From: Taxillus chinensis
Taxonomy: Eukaryota > Streptophyta > Magnoliopsida > Santalales > Loranthaceae
Reading direction: 5' to 3'
NCBI GenBank assembly: GCA_023512835.1
Contig: CM042089.1
Location: 18,046,438-18,110,437 of the forward strand
DNA length: 64,000 nucleotides
A program made the position numbers and the translations under genes. The first letter of the stretch is position 1, and each line of letters starts with the position of its first letter. The notes under the pieces were generated by a model, which had not been told where the DNA came from, did not search any database, and saw only the letters and a list, made by a program, of their open reading frames with translations. This document shows positions 22,790-33,296 of the stretch, in pieces.

Positions 22790-23712
22790 GTGACTTGTTT
22801 AGCAAGCGGGAATGAAATGTAATGGAATAAAATTCACTCAAATTGTCGCGTTTGTCGTGTCCAAGAAATAAAGATTATCCTGAGTATGATAATATTGATT
22901 AGCCTCACCCCCTATGGTATTGAATCATTACCTTATATAAGATAATCAATTTTACTATCTTACATTCTATTCATCCTCATCTTTGTCCATTTGTGTGTCG
23001 CAAGGAAGGCAGAGAGTTGTTGTCTGACGTAAATCCATATGAAGGTAGGGGTGGAGGTAATTGATGGTGGCATCGTGCATGGAAGGAGTCGACTGCGGAG
23101 GATCTTGATGCTGCCGAGTCGAGGGAGACGATAAAGTTGTATTGCTCGCCTCGACAGAAGGCGTGGAGCTCAAGGACAATGTAGGAGGCGAAGATGGAAG
23201 GTGGGGCATAGACAGTAGAGATGGGAGGGTATCCAATGGGGTCTCTAAGTCATGGCAAAGGACAAGGAGGATACAAGATGGCTCCACGTCCAACCCATTG
23301 GACGGCAGGAGTCAGGGGAGTTTAAAGCACTCATCGGGCAATGATGATGCCGGGAGAAAATGATCCGATAATTTGAGACAACAACTGGTGGTGAAAAGCA
23401 GGGGAAGGAAAACCAAAATATAAGCTTTTTTTTAAAAATGTCAAATTCAGGGGAGGATTTTTGTGTTTCTGCTCTAAAATCCGGCACTGTACAACTTGCC
23501 AAATATTGATTAGATTCTTTCAGGAAAAAAAAAACTTTTTTTGGATAGATTTGTATTAAATCAAGAGATAGATTTATAATTTTCAAAATAATCCTCTATA
23601 TTCATGGTATTGGATACCACTCATGAGTAAAGTAATAAATCATTCTTATTTACATTCTCATCTTAATTTCATTCTCTCCAATTTTATTTTCACCTATCAA
23701 ATGAACTCTTGT
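22790..23712. mobile_element. Possible eroded MITE in the RUS1-like intron
   Basis: The ends resemble the element at 54039-54779. The left end has GGGAATGAAATGTAATGGAAT and the right end has ATTTCATTCTC and ATTTTCACCTATCAAATGAA, roughly inverted to each other, with a GC-richer core at 23000-23340. No clean target duplication was found. Short frames in the core are not genes. Confidence 0.35.
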
Positions 23713-23719
23713 GTCTCTT

Positions 23720-24832
23720 TTCAGAAGGGCTTACCAACAAATTGGGAGGAGTTTACCCGCTTAGTGGGGTGGCAACCAGGGGAGGGGGCTCCATTTCTTT
23801 TTGGGGTGATGTTTGGTGTGAGAATGAAGGATTATTTCCCAATAATTGTGTTTGGGCTGGCTGTTTTGAAAGAGGGTCTACTGGCTGCTTTTTGGGATAA
23901 TCACGACTGGAACATCATTTTTTTTCACCATGCCAATGATTGGGAGCTTGGGGAATTTCATTTTTTTTTGGGGTGATGTTTGGTGTGAGAATGAAGGATT
24001 ATTTCCCAATTGTGGTTGGGCTGGCTGTTTTGAAAGAGGGTCTGGTGGCTGCTTTTTGGGATAATCACGACTGGAACATCATTTTTTTTCACCATGCCAA
24101 TGATTGGGAGCTTGGGGAATTTCTGGACTTTTTAGTTTTAGGCAATTCATAATTTCTCCCCGGTGACAGGTAAACAAGATGCAGTGAGGTGGCACAATTG
24201 CCCACATAGTATATTTTCAGTTTGGTGTTTTTTCAGCATCAAAGTGATTAGTGCAGGCTGCCTGGTCAGGGTGCTCCTTGTGGCGTTGTATCTGGAAGTC
24301 TAAAGTTCCTACCAGACTTGCATTTTCTGCTTGGGAGGAAGCGTGGGGCAAGGTCCTGACAATGGATCAGCTGCAGAGATGGGGAATAACTTAGTGAGCC
24401 AATGCATTTGTGTAATAATACTGAGGACAAGCTCGACCATCCCTTGTTATTTTGCCCTTAGTCCAGGCAATTATGGAGTTTGGTATTGGCGATGCTTGGT
24501 TTATCATGGCTTCTGACCGGCAGTGTGGGTCTTGAAATTCTGGCATGAGGTGGTTTGTGGGCAAGAGGATGGGCGAAACCCATGCTAATGGCCATTCCTA
24601 TTTTTTTTGGCAATTTGGAAGGAGCACAATTATCGGATGTTTGATAGTGTATAAACGGGAGTTCAGGGGGTTAAGTAAATTGTTTGGGGCCTCTTAGATG
24701 ATGTAGCAGTTTGTTGTGATTTTCCTTGGCTGTTTGAGAGCTCGGACATGCTTGATATTTTTCTTGAGTTGTAACTTTATTACCTTCTTGGTGACTGCTT
24801 TTTAATAAATTCTACTTTTTCTTATAAAAAAA
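23720..24832 (+). mobile_element. 5'-truncated LINE 3' end with internal tandem duplication
   Basis: Encodes, with many breaks, the post-RT region of a second LINE type: SISFWGDVWC, then DWNIIFFHHANDWEL, then KVPTRLAFSAWEEAWGKVL. It ends with a 3' region, AATAAATT at about 24804 and a short A-tail at about 24825-24832. A segment of about 165 bases is duplicated in tandem (23797-23960 and 23964-24124). It sits in the long intron of the RUS1-like gene, opposite in orientation. The 5' boundary is uncertain. Confidence 0.75.
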
Positions 24833-25307
24833 ACAAAACTAACTTATCTCTGATCAGGAAGAATGGTGGAGAATACCCATGCAGGCTAAAAAACTTGTAT
24901 TTAAAAATAAGATATTGGTTTAGTATGTAAAATTTTGTGGGAAATCATGTTAATTCTAATCTAAACTAGAAAAGAATAGATTGCATGTAACTATGGAAGA
25001 AATGAATCCCAAATGGAAATTGATATATAAAGGATGCTCTATATAGAGGAAAATGATGGACGTGTTAAAGAAATGAGCGAAGAAACGGAATGTAACTGAC
25101 CTTGCAAACCGGATACAAATGAAGAAATGGCAGAGCAGGAAAAAGTGGTTCTTCATCATTCACCTCTATATTTGAAGGTACTTGGCCACTAAGCAGATAT
25201 TCACTAAAGACCAGACCTATAAACAGAAATTAAAACATAAGCTTTATGATAATACGGTAACACTCAAAAAAAAATTATGACTTAGAAACAACTTGCTGAA
25301 AAGCTTA

Positions 25308-26140
25308 GGGCATCTTTGATGTTGTTCTGGGTTTTCTGTATTCAAAAACTATATTCAATTTTTGTACTCAAAAATTATTTTTAGTAGAATTCAAAACTGG
25401 CATTTTTTGTTTGGTTTTGTTTTTAGTGGAATTGGATTCCATCCCCTAGCCGAGCCTCCCATCTCAAGCCAATGAACATTAGCTTTCTAGAGTTCCACAC
25501 CTGAGCGTGGAGTTTGTGGTCTTCAGCCTGGAGGGTGTCGTTGTGGGCCTTGACAGCATCGTATTGCTTCTTGAGGAGGCTGTAGTCTCTATGGAGCTGT
25601 TTGGTCTTCCAGCAGGTTCAGTGGTTCTAGCACCAGATGGCGATCTGGCGGGGTTGGAGGCCAGTGGTGCAAGCCAGTAGCAACTTCCGCTCTGGCTTGA
25701 GCTTGCTGCCTAGCTCGAAGCTCTTCTCTAGAGTTTTTACCTGCTCCAGCTTCAACTGTTGCTTCTTCACATCACTGCCCAGCTGCAATCTGTCATCAGA
25801 GTTCATCCTCGCCACTGTTGTGTGGATCGTCGCATCGGAGAGGAGGAAAAGGCCAACACGGGTTTGGAGAAATTGCCAGAGAAGAAGACCTGGCTGAACC
25901 TCCCATCTCATGCCATTGCACACTGGCTGACGCTCCTCAGCAATGCTCTTGATAGAATACGGTGAATATAGAATACCAAAAATGAAAACACCTATTTGGT
26001 ATTTTCTCTTACCTATTTTGAGTTTAATAGTGTGAAAACACTTGCCAACCAAAATAATTCCACCAGTTTTCTGTATTCAAATACAGAAAGATTTGAATAC
26101 AGAAAGGCCGACGCGGGTTTTCTGTACACCAAACACGCTC
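25308..26140. mobile_element. Pack-MITE-like element (TTA target) carrying an HD-ZIP fragment
   Basis: 833 bp flanked by TTA at 25305-25307 and 26141-26143. The ends are imperfect inverted repeats: GGGCATCTTTGATGT at left, and GAGCGTGTTTGGTGT when the right end is reversed (11 of 15 match). Subterminal AT-rich arms hold GTTTTCTGTATTC-type motifs, and the core is a homeobox gene fragment. TTA duplication and end type suggest a PIF/Harbinger-like element, though the ends were matched by eye only. It lies just upstream of the first surviving RUS1-like exon. Confidence 0.65.
25441..25830 (-). pseudogene. HD-ZIP class I homeobox-leucine zipper fragment
   Basis: Minus-strand translation contains [14 protein letters not shown] and [10 protein letters not shown], the homeodomain of plant HD-ZIP I transcription factors, then CWKTKQL, leading into a leucine zipper-like stretch. 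The recognition helix is destroyed: TAG at 25629-25627 and TGA at 25620-25618 fall where the invariant WFQNRR motif should be. The DNA-binding function is therefore lost in frame. No intron is visible. It lies wholly within a TTA-flanked inverted-repeat element, so capture by that element is the simplest origin. Confidence 0.82.
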
Positions 26141-26143
26141 TTA

Positions 26144-26880
26144 GTAATAATCAAAAGATTTGATTGAATAATAACTTCTCAAAAATTTGAAAAGATTTCC
26201 CTCCTCGTCAGCCTTTTCTTGTTAGGTCTTCAAATCATTGAAAAGTACAAATAATAAGAATGATAGTCATAGAAAAAATTGCAACTCAACAAACTTGATA
26301 TTCCACAATTGTTCAATACAGTATCCAAACAAAGAACCAAACTGTCACATTGTAAGAAACATTGTTTTCCACATTAAACACAAATGCATAAACTCATTTT
26401 ACTTCAATTCTTTATTTGTTTTTCTTCTTTTGCACATTTTTCTAATATTATAAAAGAATCTGTAAGAAAAAATGACATGAAAATCACTAAAAATGCCAAA
26501 TATTACTAAAAGATGGAGCGGAGAATTTTATTGTCTATGTGGATCTCAATATTTGTTATGATATAGATTAGAGTTATTAGCTTGAAGTTATTTTTGTCTT
26601 CATAAATATCTCAAATATTATACATACTAGTTGTGGATGGAATGTTATGAACCTCAATAAAGGCCACTATTTGGAGTGCATGAGGGCCGAAAGTCTGTAG
26701 CTCAAGTTATGTACCCATATCACAACGATAAAAACTCATAGCAACTAAGGACAACAACTCATAACAAACTAAATCAAATATTCTACCATTCATTTTTATA
26801 TTTTAAATCTCTAATATCTAAAAAATAGTTATATAATTTTTATTTGCTTTAGCTCATTCTGTCAAATCAGCAAATAGAAA
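26144..26880. other. AT-rich DNA, no gene seen
   Basis: No RUS1-like upstream exon and no other coding or repeat structure is recognised here. Confidence 0.45.
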
Positions 26881-27318
26881 GAAATTAAAGTGTAGTTCCT
26901 GGGTCCCGCCTCCAAGGCCGTTCCCCGTCACGCACGCCCCTGCCCAACGCCGCTCCCCGTTGTGTTTCCTCCCGCCCAAAGCCACTCCTCGTCGTCGCCC
27001 CCACCCAAAGCTGCTCCCATCGCGCGCTCCCCGCCCAACCCCCCCTTCCCCATGCCGCTCCTCATCGGGTGAAGAGACAGAGAAGGAGCATCGTCGTCGG
27101 GCGAGGCGACAGATCGTCGATGACGATCACAGCGATCATCAGGTGAGGCGAGGTGGCTACGTCGGGTGGCAAGGTAGGGCTGCGCGAGGGTGAGAGACTG
27201 CGGTACGATTTTATACCTCATTTTTTTCTTTTAAAAAAGACTTGACCGCCTCAACCTATACCGTCTGTGAGGCAGGCATAGTTACGATGAGACGGCTGCC
27301 TCAACCGCCCAGAACGGA
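26881..27318. mobile_element. Truncated end of a hAT element related to the one at 45-48.6 kb
   Basis: From about 27106 to 27317 it follows the right arm of the hAT element at about 48270-48473: GACAGATCGTCGATGACGAT, then GTAGGGCTGC, an AT-rich piece, CCGTCTGTGAGG, then CGCCCAGAACGG. The GC-rich DNA to its left is of the same style. The terminal repeat is missing, and the match ends where LINE debris begins. Confidence 0.65.
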
Positions 27319-27650
27319 TCTACTGCGGGTAATGAAGGCTCTTGCCCATCTCTTGTTCTGCCGATCTACTGCGGGTGCTTTTCTTTTTTTCTGAATTCTC
27401 TTTTGAGGGCAGTGTAGTTTCTTCTCGGCCATCAAGAGATGGGGCGCCCCTGCAGTCCCCTTCGCCTTACTCTCTCCGCTGTCTTAGTCATTATTTTTTT
27501 GAAAGCATGAAAGCATCTTATATTTGGGCTCATTATTTTAGGCTGTTCGGGGTTTTAACCTCATCCTGTAATGATCCTAAAATGTGGTTTATTGCTTGGA
27601 TTAAATCTGGATACTTGATAATTGACATGGAATGAGAGTCTTAATTTCCT
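27319..27650 (+). mobile_element. Scrambled LINE fragments
   Basis: Two pieces of the LINE found at 1.8-9.6 kb, in reversed order. About 27345-27490 resembles the LINE 3' region near 8490-8600 (shared CAAGAGATGGGG and GATGGGGCGCCC). About 27505-27640 matches ORF2 near 7075-7175 (the equivalents of YIWHYYARLFGV and FIAWIKSG). It ends about 95 bases before the start codon of the chimeric gene. Confidence 0.7.
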
Positions 27651-27744
27651 TTTTGGGTACTTAGATGGATTGAATTTTGTAAATGATTGTTGATTTTGTC
27701 TACCGCCATGATAACTAAGTTGCTTAATCCTTGTTAGGAGCTAG

Positions 27745-27987
27745 ATGGCGTCTACTTTCACTGCTGTGTCTTCAATTGATTCATTGGCTGCTGCTTCTAG
27801 CTACCATGGTATGGATAAGAAACTGGCCTCTTCTTCGAAGAGGTTGTCTTCTCTTGCTTCCATTTCTGCAACCTCGCTTGGTAGGCGCCAGATTGTAACT
27901 TCAGGCAGGTCCCGTTCTTCCAAAATTTGTGCCATGGCCAAGGATCTGCACTTCAACAAGGACGGGTCTGTTGTGAAGAATCTACAG
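27745..27987 (+). other. CPNB1: CPN60-beta-derived first exon (plastid transit peptide)
   Basis: 81 codons matching the N-terminus of plastid chaperonin-60 beta: [25 protein letters not shown], then the mature start [12 protein letters not shown]. It ends at the normal-looking exon boundary after LQ (phase 0). No later CPN60 exon follows; the next exons are ATIC. The sequence before the ATG looks like an intron 3' end (CCTTGTTAG), so the original promoter may be absent. Listed separately because its origin differs from the rest of the gene. Confidence 0.82.
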
Positions 27988-30900
27988 GTGAATTTTTATG
28001 TGACTGGGTGAAGAAGCTCAGAACTTGGTATACCACAGCTATATCCTGAATCCTGATGCGATCATAACTACTTAGTCATGAAACTAAAGATCTCTCAATT
28101 GTGTTTTGATATATTTTCTGGGGAAAGTATTGCTGATTTTGGGTTTTTATTGTTTGTTATCCCTTGTTTGATGTTACAATCCTTGTCAGTGTCGGAACCT
28201 GTATGTGTGGGCATTTTCACAGTCGTCCGTGGCAAAATTTTGTCAAGTGAAAGCCATGGCAGGGACTGAAACCTTCTCTGCATCCAAGACTGAGTCTCAA
28301 TGCTCGATATCTGGTACTGGGCCTTTCATTTTCTGTTGGCATATTTTCCTGTACATTATATTCTTAGTATGAAAAGTTTTGGAATTGAGCAACTCTTTTC
28401 CTGGGTGACTCACATAGCTCGTGATTAGTTTCCTTTGGAGTTTGGACTGTGGAAGTTAACCCTAGGATCTGTTGTGTTAAAAAGAAAAACTCGTCAGTAG
28501 CAATGGGGGACATTGTTTTGAGATTTTTCAGTCATTTTAAAAACTAGAAATTATTAGGGTATCATTTTAAAACAAACTCAATTTTTTATTTTACTAGTCA
28601 GTTATGCTTATGCCGTAATTACCATCTTTTGTGTTCATTTTACTTCTCTAAAACTCTGGGAAAGATTTGCCCATGCCATAACTATGATGATACTTCCAAA
28701 GCACTAGGTCCTCATGGCATGTTTCTATGGATAGTGAATTGAATCATTATATTTTATATATAACAATTTTTAAAAGCCATTGGCATCTTAAAATCATAAA
28801 TTTGGGATACTTATCTTATATATGTATTTAATTATCTTTTCCCTAAATTTATTACAGGTAAAAAGCAGGCATTGATCTCGCTCTCTGACAAAAGGGACCT
28901 AGATTTCCTTGGCAATGGACTTAGCAGTTTAGGGTAAGTAACAAAACTTTTAAGGAGCTTTTGCAGTTCATGGATGTTGCTTTTAATAATGTATTGGAAC
29001 ACATCGTGGACTTGATTCTTTTTTCTTTTTGTAAGAAATTACAATTGACTTTTCACTTTGCTCCTTCAGAGTTTCGCATGCCAATTTAGCCTACTTTGAC
29101 ATTTGTTAAAAAAGGTCATGAGCTTCAATATATGATTTAAATCAGATGATTTATTTCATTAATGATCATAATGAATCTCCGATTTACTATTTGTCATCTG
29201 GACTCAGAAAGTCAGTATCACTTACATTATTTTCATGTAACCTTCAGATACACAATTGTTTCGACTGGAGGAACTGCCTCTGCTCTAGAGGATACTGGTG
29301 TTTCTGTAACCAAAGTGGAGCAACTTACTCTTTTTCCTGAAATGGTAGTTTCTTCTCTTCTCCATCATAGTTTGATTGCTTTGCCATAGGATACTAGATT
29401 GTTCTTGTCTGCTTATATCTTCAATTGGAGCTCGATTTTGTAGTGAAATATTTTTTATTCCTTCAATGAAATTTGCTTGAACCCTTCCATCTCCCTCGTC
29501 TACCTAAGAGTTTTATTACTGTCTAATCAAATGTCCCTTTTTTAATAAAATTTTGGTGCTCATAGCTTGATGGTCGTGTGAAAACTTTACATCCAAACAT
29601 TCATGGGGGAATTCTTGCTAGGAGAGATAAGAAACATCACATTGAAGCTCTTGATAAGCATGGCATTGGTAGGTCTTTTCTATATTTTATTTTATTGTTC
29701 CTTTGTTTTTGTTGATTATGGTTAATGAAAATATAGTAATGCAGATGCTTAATTGCCTTTCTTGTGTTTGGGCTTGGAGCATTACATGCAATTCATATTG
29801 GGTAATTTGTGTTTCTAAAACAGCTTTATGGCAGGTACATTTGATGTCGTGGTAGTAAACTTGTACCTATTTTATGATAAAGTCTCATCTTCTGGGGGAA
29901 TCAAGTTTGAGGATGGAATTGAAAACATTGATATTGGTGGGCCTGCCATGATTAGAGCTGCTGCAAAGGTTATTGTCTCAAACTATTTACTAATATAGCT
30001 CTTGATAAGTCTTTCTTTCTTTCTTTCTTCTAAAAAAATTATTTGGGGTCTCTCGCATGTCTTACCTTGAACCAAAAATAAAATTAATTACTTATCAAAA
30101 TTGTTTGGACATAAAAGTGAGAAATGGAATTAAAATATTTTAAATTTCACATGGAAGGCTTTCTTTTTCTAAACATTTTGTTGCTGTTCTTTTTAAATTA
30201 CATTCACCTTTTCAAGGGTATAGCAACTTGTGTAGATTATTGTTCCTGCTATCAGACTAAACATCATGGTCCTGATGCAATTTAACTTCGTAATTTTGTG
30301 GCCATCTTTTTTGTTTTGTTTTGTTTTGGTGTTTAGATGGGGCTGCAAAACTGATTACAGCCTATGAGGTCCATTTTTGGATTGTTTTGTAGCTTGGTTC
30401 ATTATTTTTTTAAAAATTATTTATTATTTATTATTTTTAAAGCAAATTTGTTGCACACTATTTTTTTTAGCTTAAATTCTCAAAATGAAAACAGAATGAT
30501 AGCAAACCAAAACAATTATTAAGAATTGCGTGATTTTAATAGGTCATCTCAGCCAAGGCCTTTAAATGCAGTCTAAATGAAAGGTTTAATAGAATTCTAT
30601 CATCATTTTGTTTTGTCACATTTAATTGTTATAATCATTTCAGATTTCAGCTGATGCATTCATATTACACAGAATCACAATGATGTCTTGGTGGTTGTTG
30701 ATTCACAAGACTATTCTGCACTTTTAGAATATCTTAACGGAAAACAGGATGACCAACAATTTCGCAGAAAGCTTGCTTGGAAGGCTTTCCAACATGTTTC
30801 TTCCTATGAGTCTGCAGTTTCAGAGTGGCTGTGGAAGCAAACAGTGGCAGGTACCCTTTTGCTCTGTTATTTATTTATTTATTTGTTTAATTATTTTTAT

Positions 30901-32822
30901 TTTATGAGGAGCATGGCTCTAAACAAGACAGATGATACTACATGATTTTGAAATACATCAATGCAAGCATTGTGATATATTTATTTTTTTATGAGGTTTT
31001 GATCCCCATGTTTGCTAGAAAGTGTCCACTACCAACTATTGATAGGTGTTTTTTTTCAATATCAAAATGAGAGAGCCATTGAAATTTTGTTAAATTATGG
31101 ATAACTCAATTAACATTTATAGAATACAGTGAACAATTCTATTTTCTTATGATTTTGTGATTGCCTCACTATGATTGATAAATATATTGACGGTTTTATT
31201 TCCTTTCTAGAGAAGTTTCCTCCTAGCCTGACACTACCCCTCTCACTCAAGAGTTCTCTTCGTTATGGTGAAAACCCTCATCAGAAGGCTGCATTTTATG
31301 TTGATAAGAGCCTTGCTGAGGTTAATGGTGGTGGGATTGCAACCGCTATTCAACATCATGGAAAGGTGACACAATAGAATGTTGTATGACTAATAAACTG
31401 TCGAACTTTAGACTTTTGTTTTAATTTTGGACTCAAGTTTGAGTATTGCTCCCTTAGTGTTTGATATTAGACAATATCCGCATTATTCAGCGTGTTCTCA
31501 TATTTTAATCTTAACTCAGATTGTAATCAAATTTGAACCCATTACAAGGTCCACATTAATTTTGTTCTTGGTGTAGGAGATGTCTTACAATAACTATTTA
31601 GATGCTGATGCGGCTTGGAATTGTGTTTCGGAGTTTGAGAATCCTACATGTGTTGTTGTAAAGCATACAAATCCTTGTGGTGTAGCTTCACGCAATGACA
31701 TCTCAGAAGCATATAGGCTAGCAGTGAGAGCGGATCCTGTCAGCGCATTTGGTGGTATTGTAGCCTTCAATGTAGAAATTGATGAGGTTAGTTTCATTTT
31801 TAGTTTTAGTTTTTACTTTTATTTTTGCTTCTACGTTTCCTTCTTCCCTGAGGTGCTATGATTATGTACGTCTCACTGCGTGTTTGAAGGTTCTGGCTAG
31901 AGAAATACGAGAATTTAGAAGCCCAACAGATGGTGTAACTCGGATGTTCTATGAGATTGTGGTTGCGCCCAAGTACACCAAAAGGGGGCTGGAGATTCTC
32001 CGTGGAAAGTCAAAAACTTTAAGAATCCTAGAGGCAAACAAGAATGAGAAAGGAAAGCTGTCTCTTAGACAAGTTGGTGGAGGATGGCTGGTTCAAGATT
32101 CGGATGATTTGACTCCCCAAAACATTGAATTTAATGTAGTCACTGACAAAGGCCCAGTAGAGAATGAACTCCATGATGCAAAGTTTGCATGGCTGTGCGT
32201 AAAGCATGTGAAAAGCAATGCCATTGTCATTGCAAAGGTCTGTTTATGTTTCCCCTTCCAAATTCATTCATTATAAACAAATATTTTTCGTTGTTGGATA
32301 TTTATTAATATGTTCTGATTCTTTGGTTTGATTTTGGCAGAATAATTGTATGCTAGGTATGGGTAGTGGGCAACCTAACCGCCTAGAAAGTTTGAGGATA
32401 GCATTGAGAAAAGCAGGAGATGAAGTCAAAGGAGCCACTTTAGCAAGTGATGCATTCTTTCCATTTGGTAATTTCCATTTTCAATTATAATTTTTTTTAC
32501 TGGTAAAAGTATATTGGAACTCAATCATGATGTGTATAATTTTGGGACCTTGTTGATTTATAATATTAACGGGGGATTTTTACCTTCCTGTACGTGGGAT
32601 TTCCCGATCCTGCATTCACACACGGCCTTTATAGCTGACCATGGTTGCGACTTGTTTAATTTTTAAACAGCCTGGAAAGATGCGGTGGAAGAAGCATGCC
32701 AGAGCGGGATTGGTGTGATTGCCGAGCCTGGTGGGAGCATCAGAGATGGGGATGCCATAGAATGTTGTAACAAATATGGGGTTTCACTACTTTTTACCAA
32801 TGTGAGGCACTTCAGACACTAA
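27745..32822 (+). CDS. PURH: Chimeric CPN60-beta leader / ATIC (PurH) bifunctional purine enzyme
   Basis: Twelve exons read by eye: 27745-27987, 28190-28313 (or from 28223), 28858-28933, 29248-29344, 29566-29668, 29835-29968, 30673-30850, 31211-31365, 31577-31786, 31890-32237, 32341-32467, 32671-32822. All junctions are GT-AG and in phase, giving about 648 residues. From exon 2 on the protein is ATIC: an MGS-like IMP cyclohydrolase domain ([38 protein letters not shown]) and an AICAR formyltransferase domain ([23 protein letters not shown], ending [11 protein letters not shown]). It would catalyse the last two steps of IMP synthesis, in plastids in plants. Exon 1 is instead the transit-peptide exon of chaperonin CPN60-beta. 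An alternative start is ATG 28256. CTA at 29867 puts Leu where NLYPF has a conserved Pro. Confidence 0.85.
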
Positions 32823-33240
32823 TGGCCAGAAGCCTCTGAAGCTCCACCCCAACAGTGTTCTATGAATTTTCTATGTGGCGAGTTTTGCCATCTTGATAAT
32901 TTTTGTGGAGTATCTCTATTAAGATTGCACCATAATATATGAACGTATGGCCCATAAATAATAATGAGCAAATTTAAATTATTTTTCTCTAACGCCAAAT
33001 ATAAGCTAATATTAACATGCCTTTTAAACAGGTTTTATATGGAATGATTGTTGGAAATACTTTTTTTTTTTTTTGGGTGAGGTTTTATATGGAATGATTT
33101 TCACGCGTTTCAAGGTTGTTTGTTGATTTTCGGCCGCTGTTTTGTGCGTTATTAGCGGTTTAACTTTCAACCGTTGGATTTAATTGCATGAGAATGCACG
33201 GCTCGGATCCAAATCGGTGTATTCACGTGAATAACACGCG
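32823..33240. other. Intergenic region between the ATIC-like and PPR genes
   Basis: Contains the presumed 3' UTR of the ATIC-like gene and the PPR promoter. TTTTATATGGAATGATT occurs twice (about 33032 and 33082), separated by a T-run at about 33061-33074. No separate gene is seen. Confidence 0.5.
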
Positions 33241-33244
33241 TCAT

Positions 33245-33254
33245 TATATATAAC
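33245..33254 (+). promoter_or_regulatory. Putative TATA box of the PPR gene
   Basis: TATATATAAC about 50 bases before the first ATG (33297) and 85 before the second (33330). With initiation about 30 bases downstream, the first ATG would have a very short leader, which slightly favours the second. Confidence 0.45.
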
Positions 33255-33296
33255 ATCTCTTTTTTAACTCATCGTTGGATTTCATTACATTCTTGA

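Larger units (their letters stand above)
21272..25216 (-). pseudogene. RUS1: 3' half of a RUS1-like (DUF647, root UV-B sensitive) gene
   Basis: Three minus-strand exons with correct splice sites and compatible phases: 25216-25101, 22144-21968 and 21559-21272 (TGA). Together they encode about 190 residues matching the C-terminal region of plastid RUS1-type proteins: [11 protein letters not shown] and EEPLFPALP, then [11 protein letters not shown], then [13 protein letters not shown]. None has a stop. The DUF647 core and N-terminus should lie upstream (above 25216) but no such exons are visible up to 27.7 kb. The intron 25100-22145 is swollen by a LINE fragment. It is best read as a 5'-truncated duplicate, with RUS1 rather than another RUS paralogue the likely parent. 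RUS1 acts in early seedling UV-B sensing in Arabidopsis; this copy probably does not. Confidence 0.8.

Noticed and set aside
28078..28269. 63-codon frame with [10 protein letters not shown] as an alternative ATIC N-terminus
   Set aside because: It is in a different frame from ATIC exon 2 and stops before the exon 2 donor.
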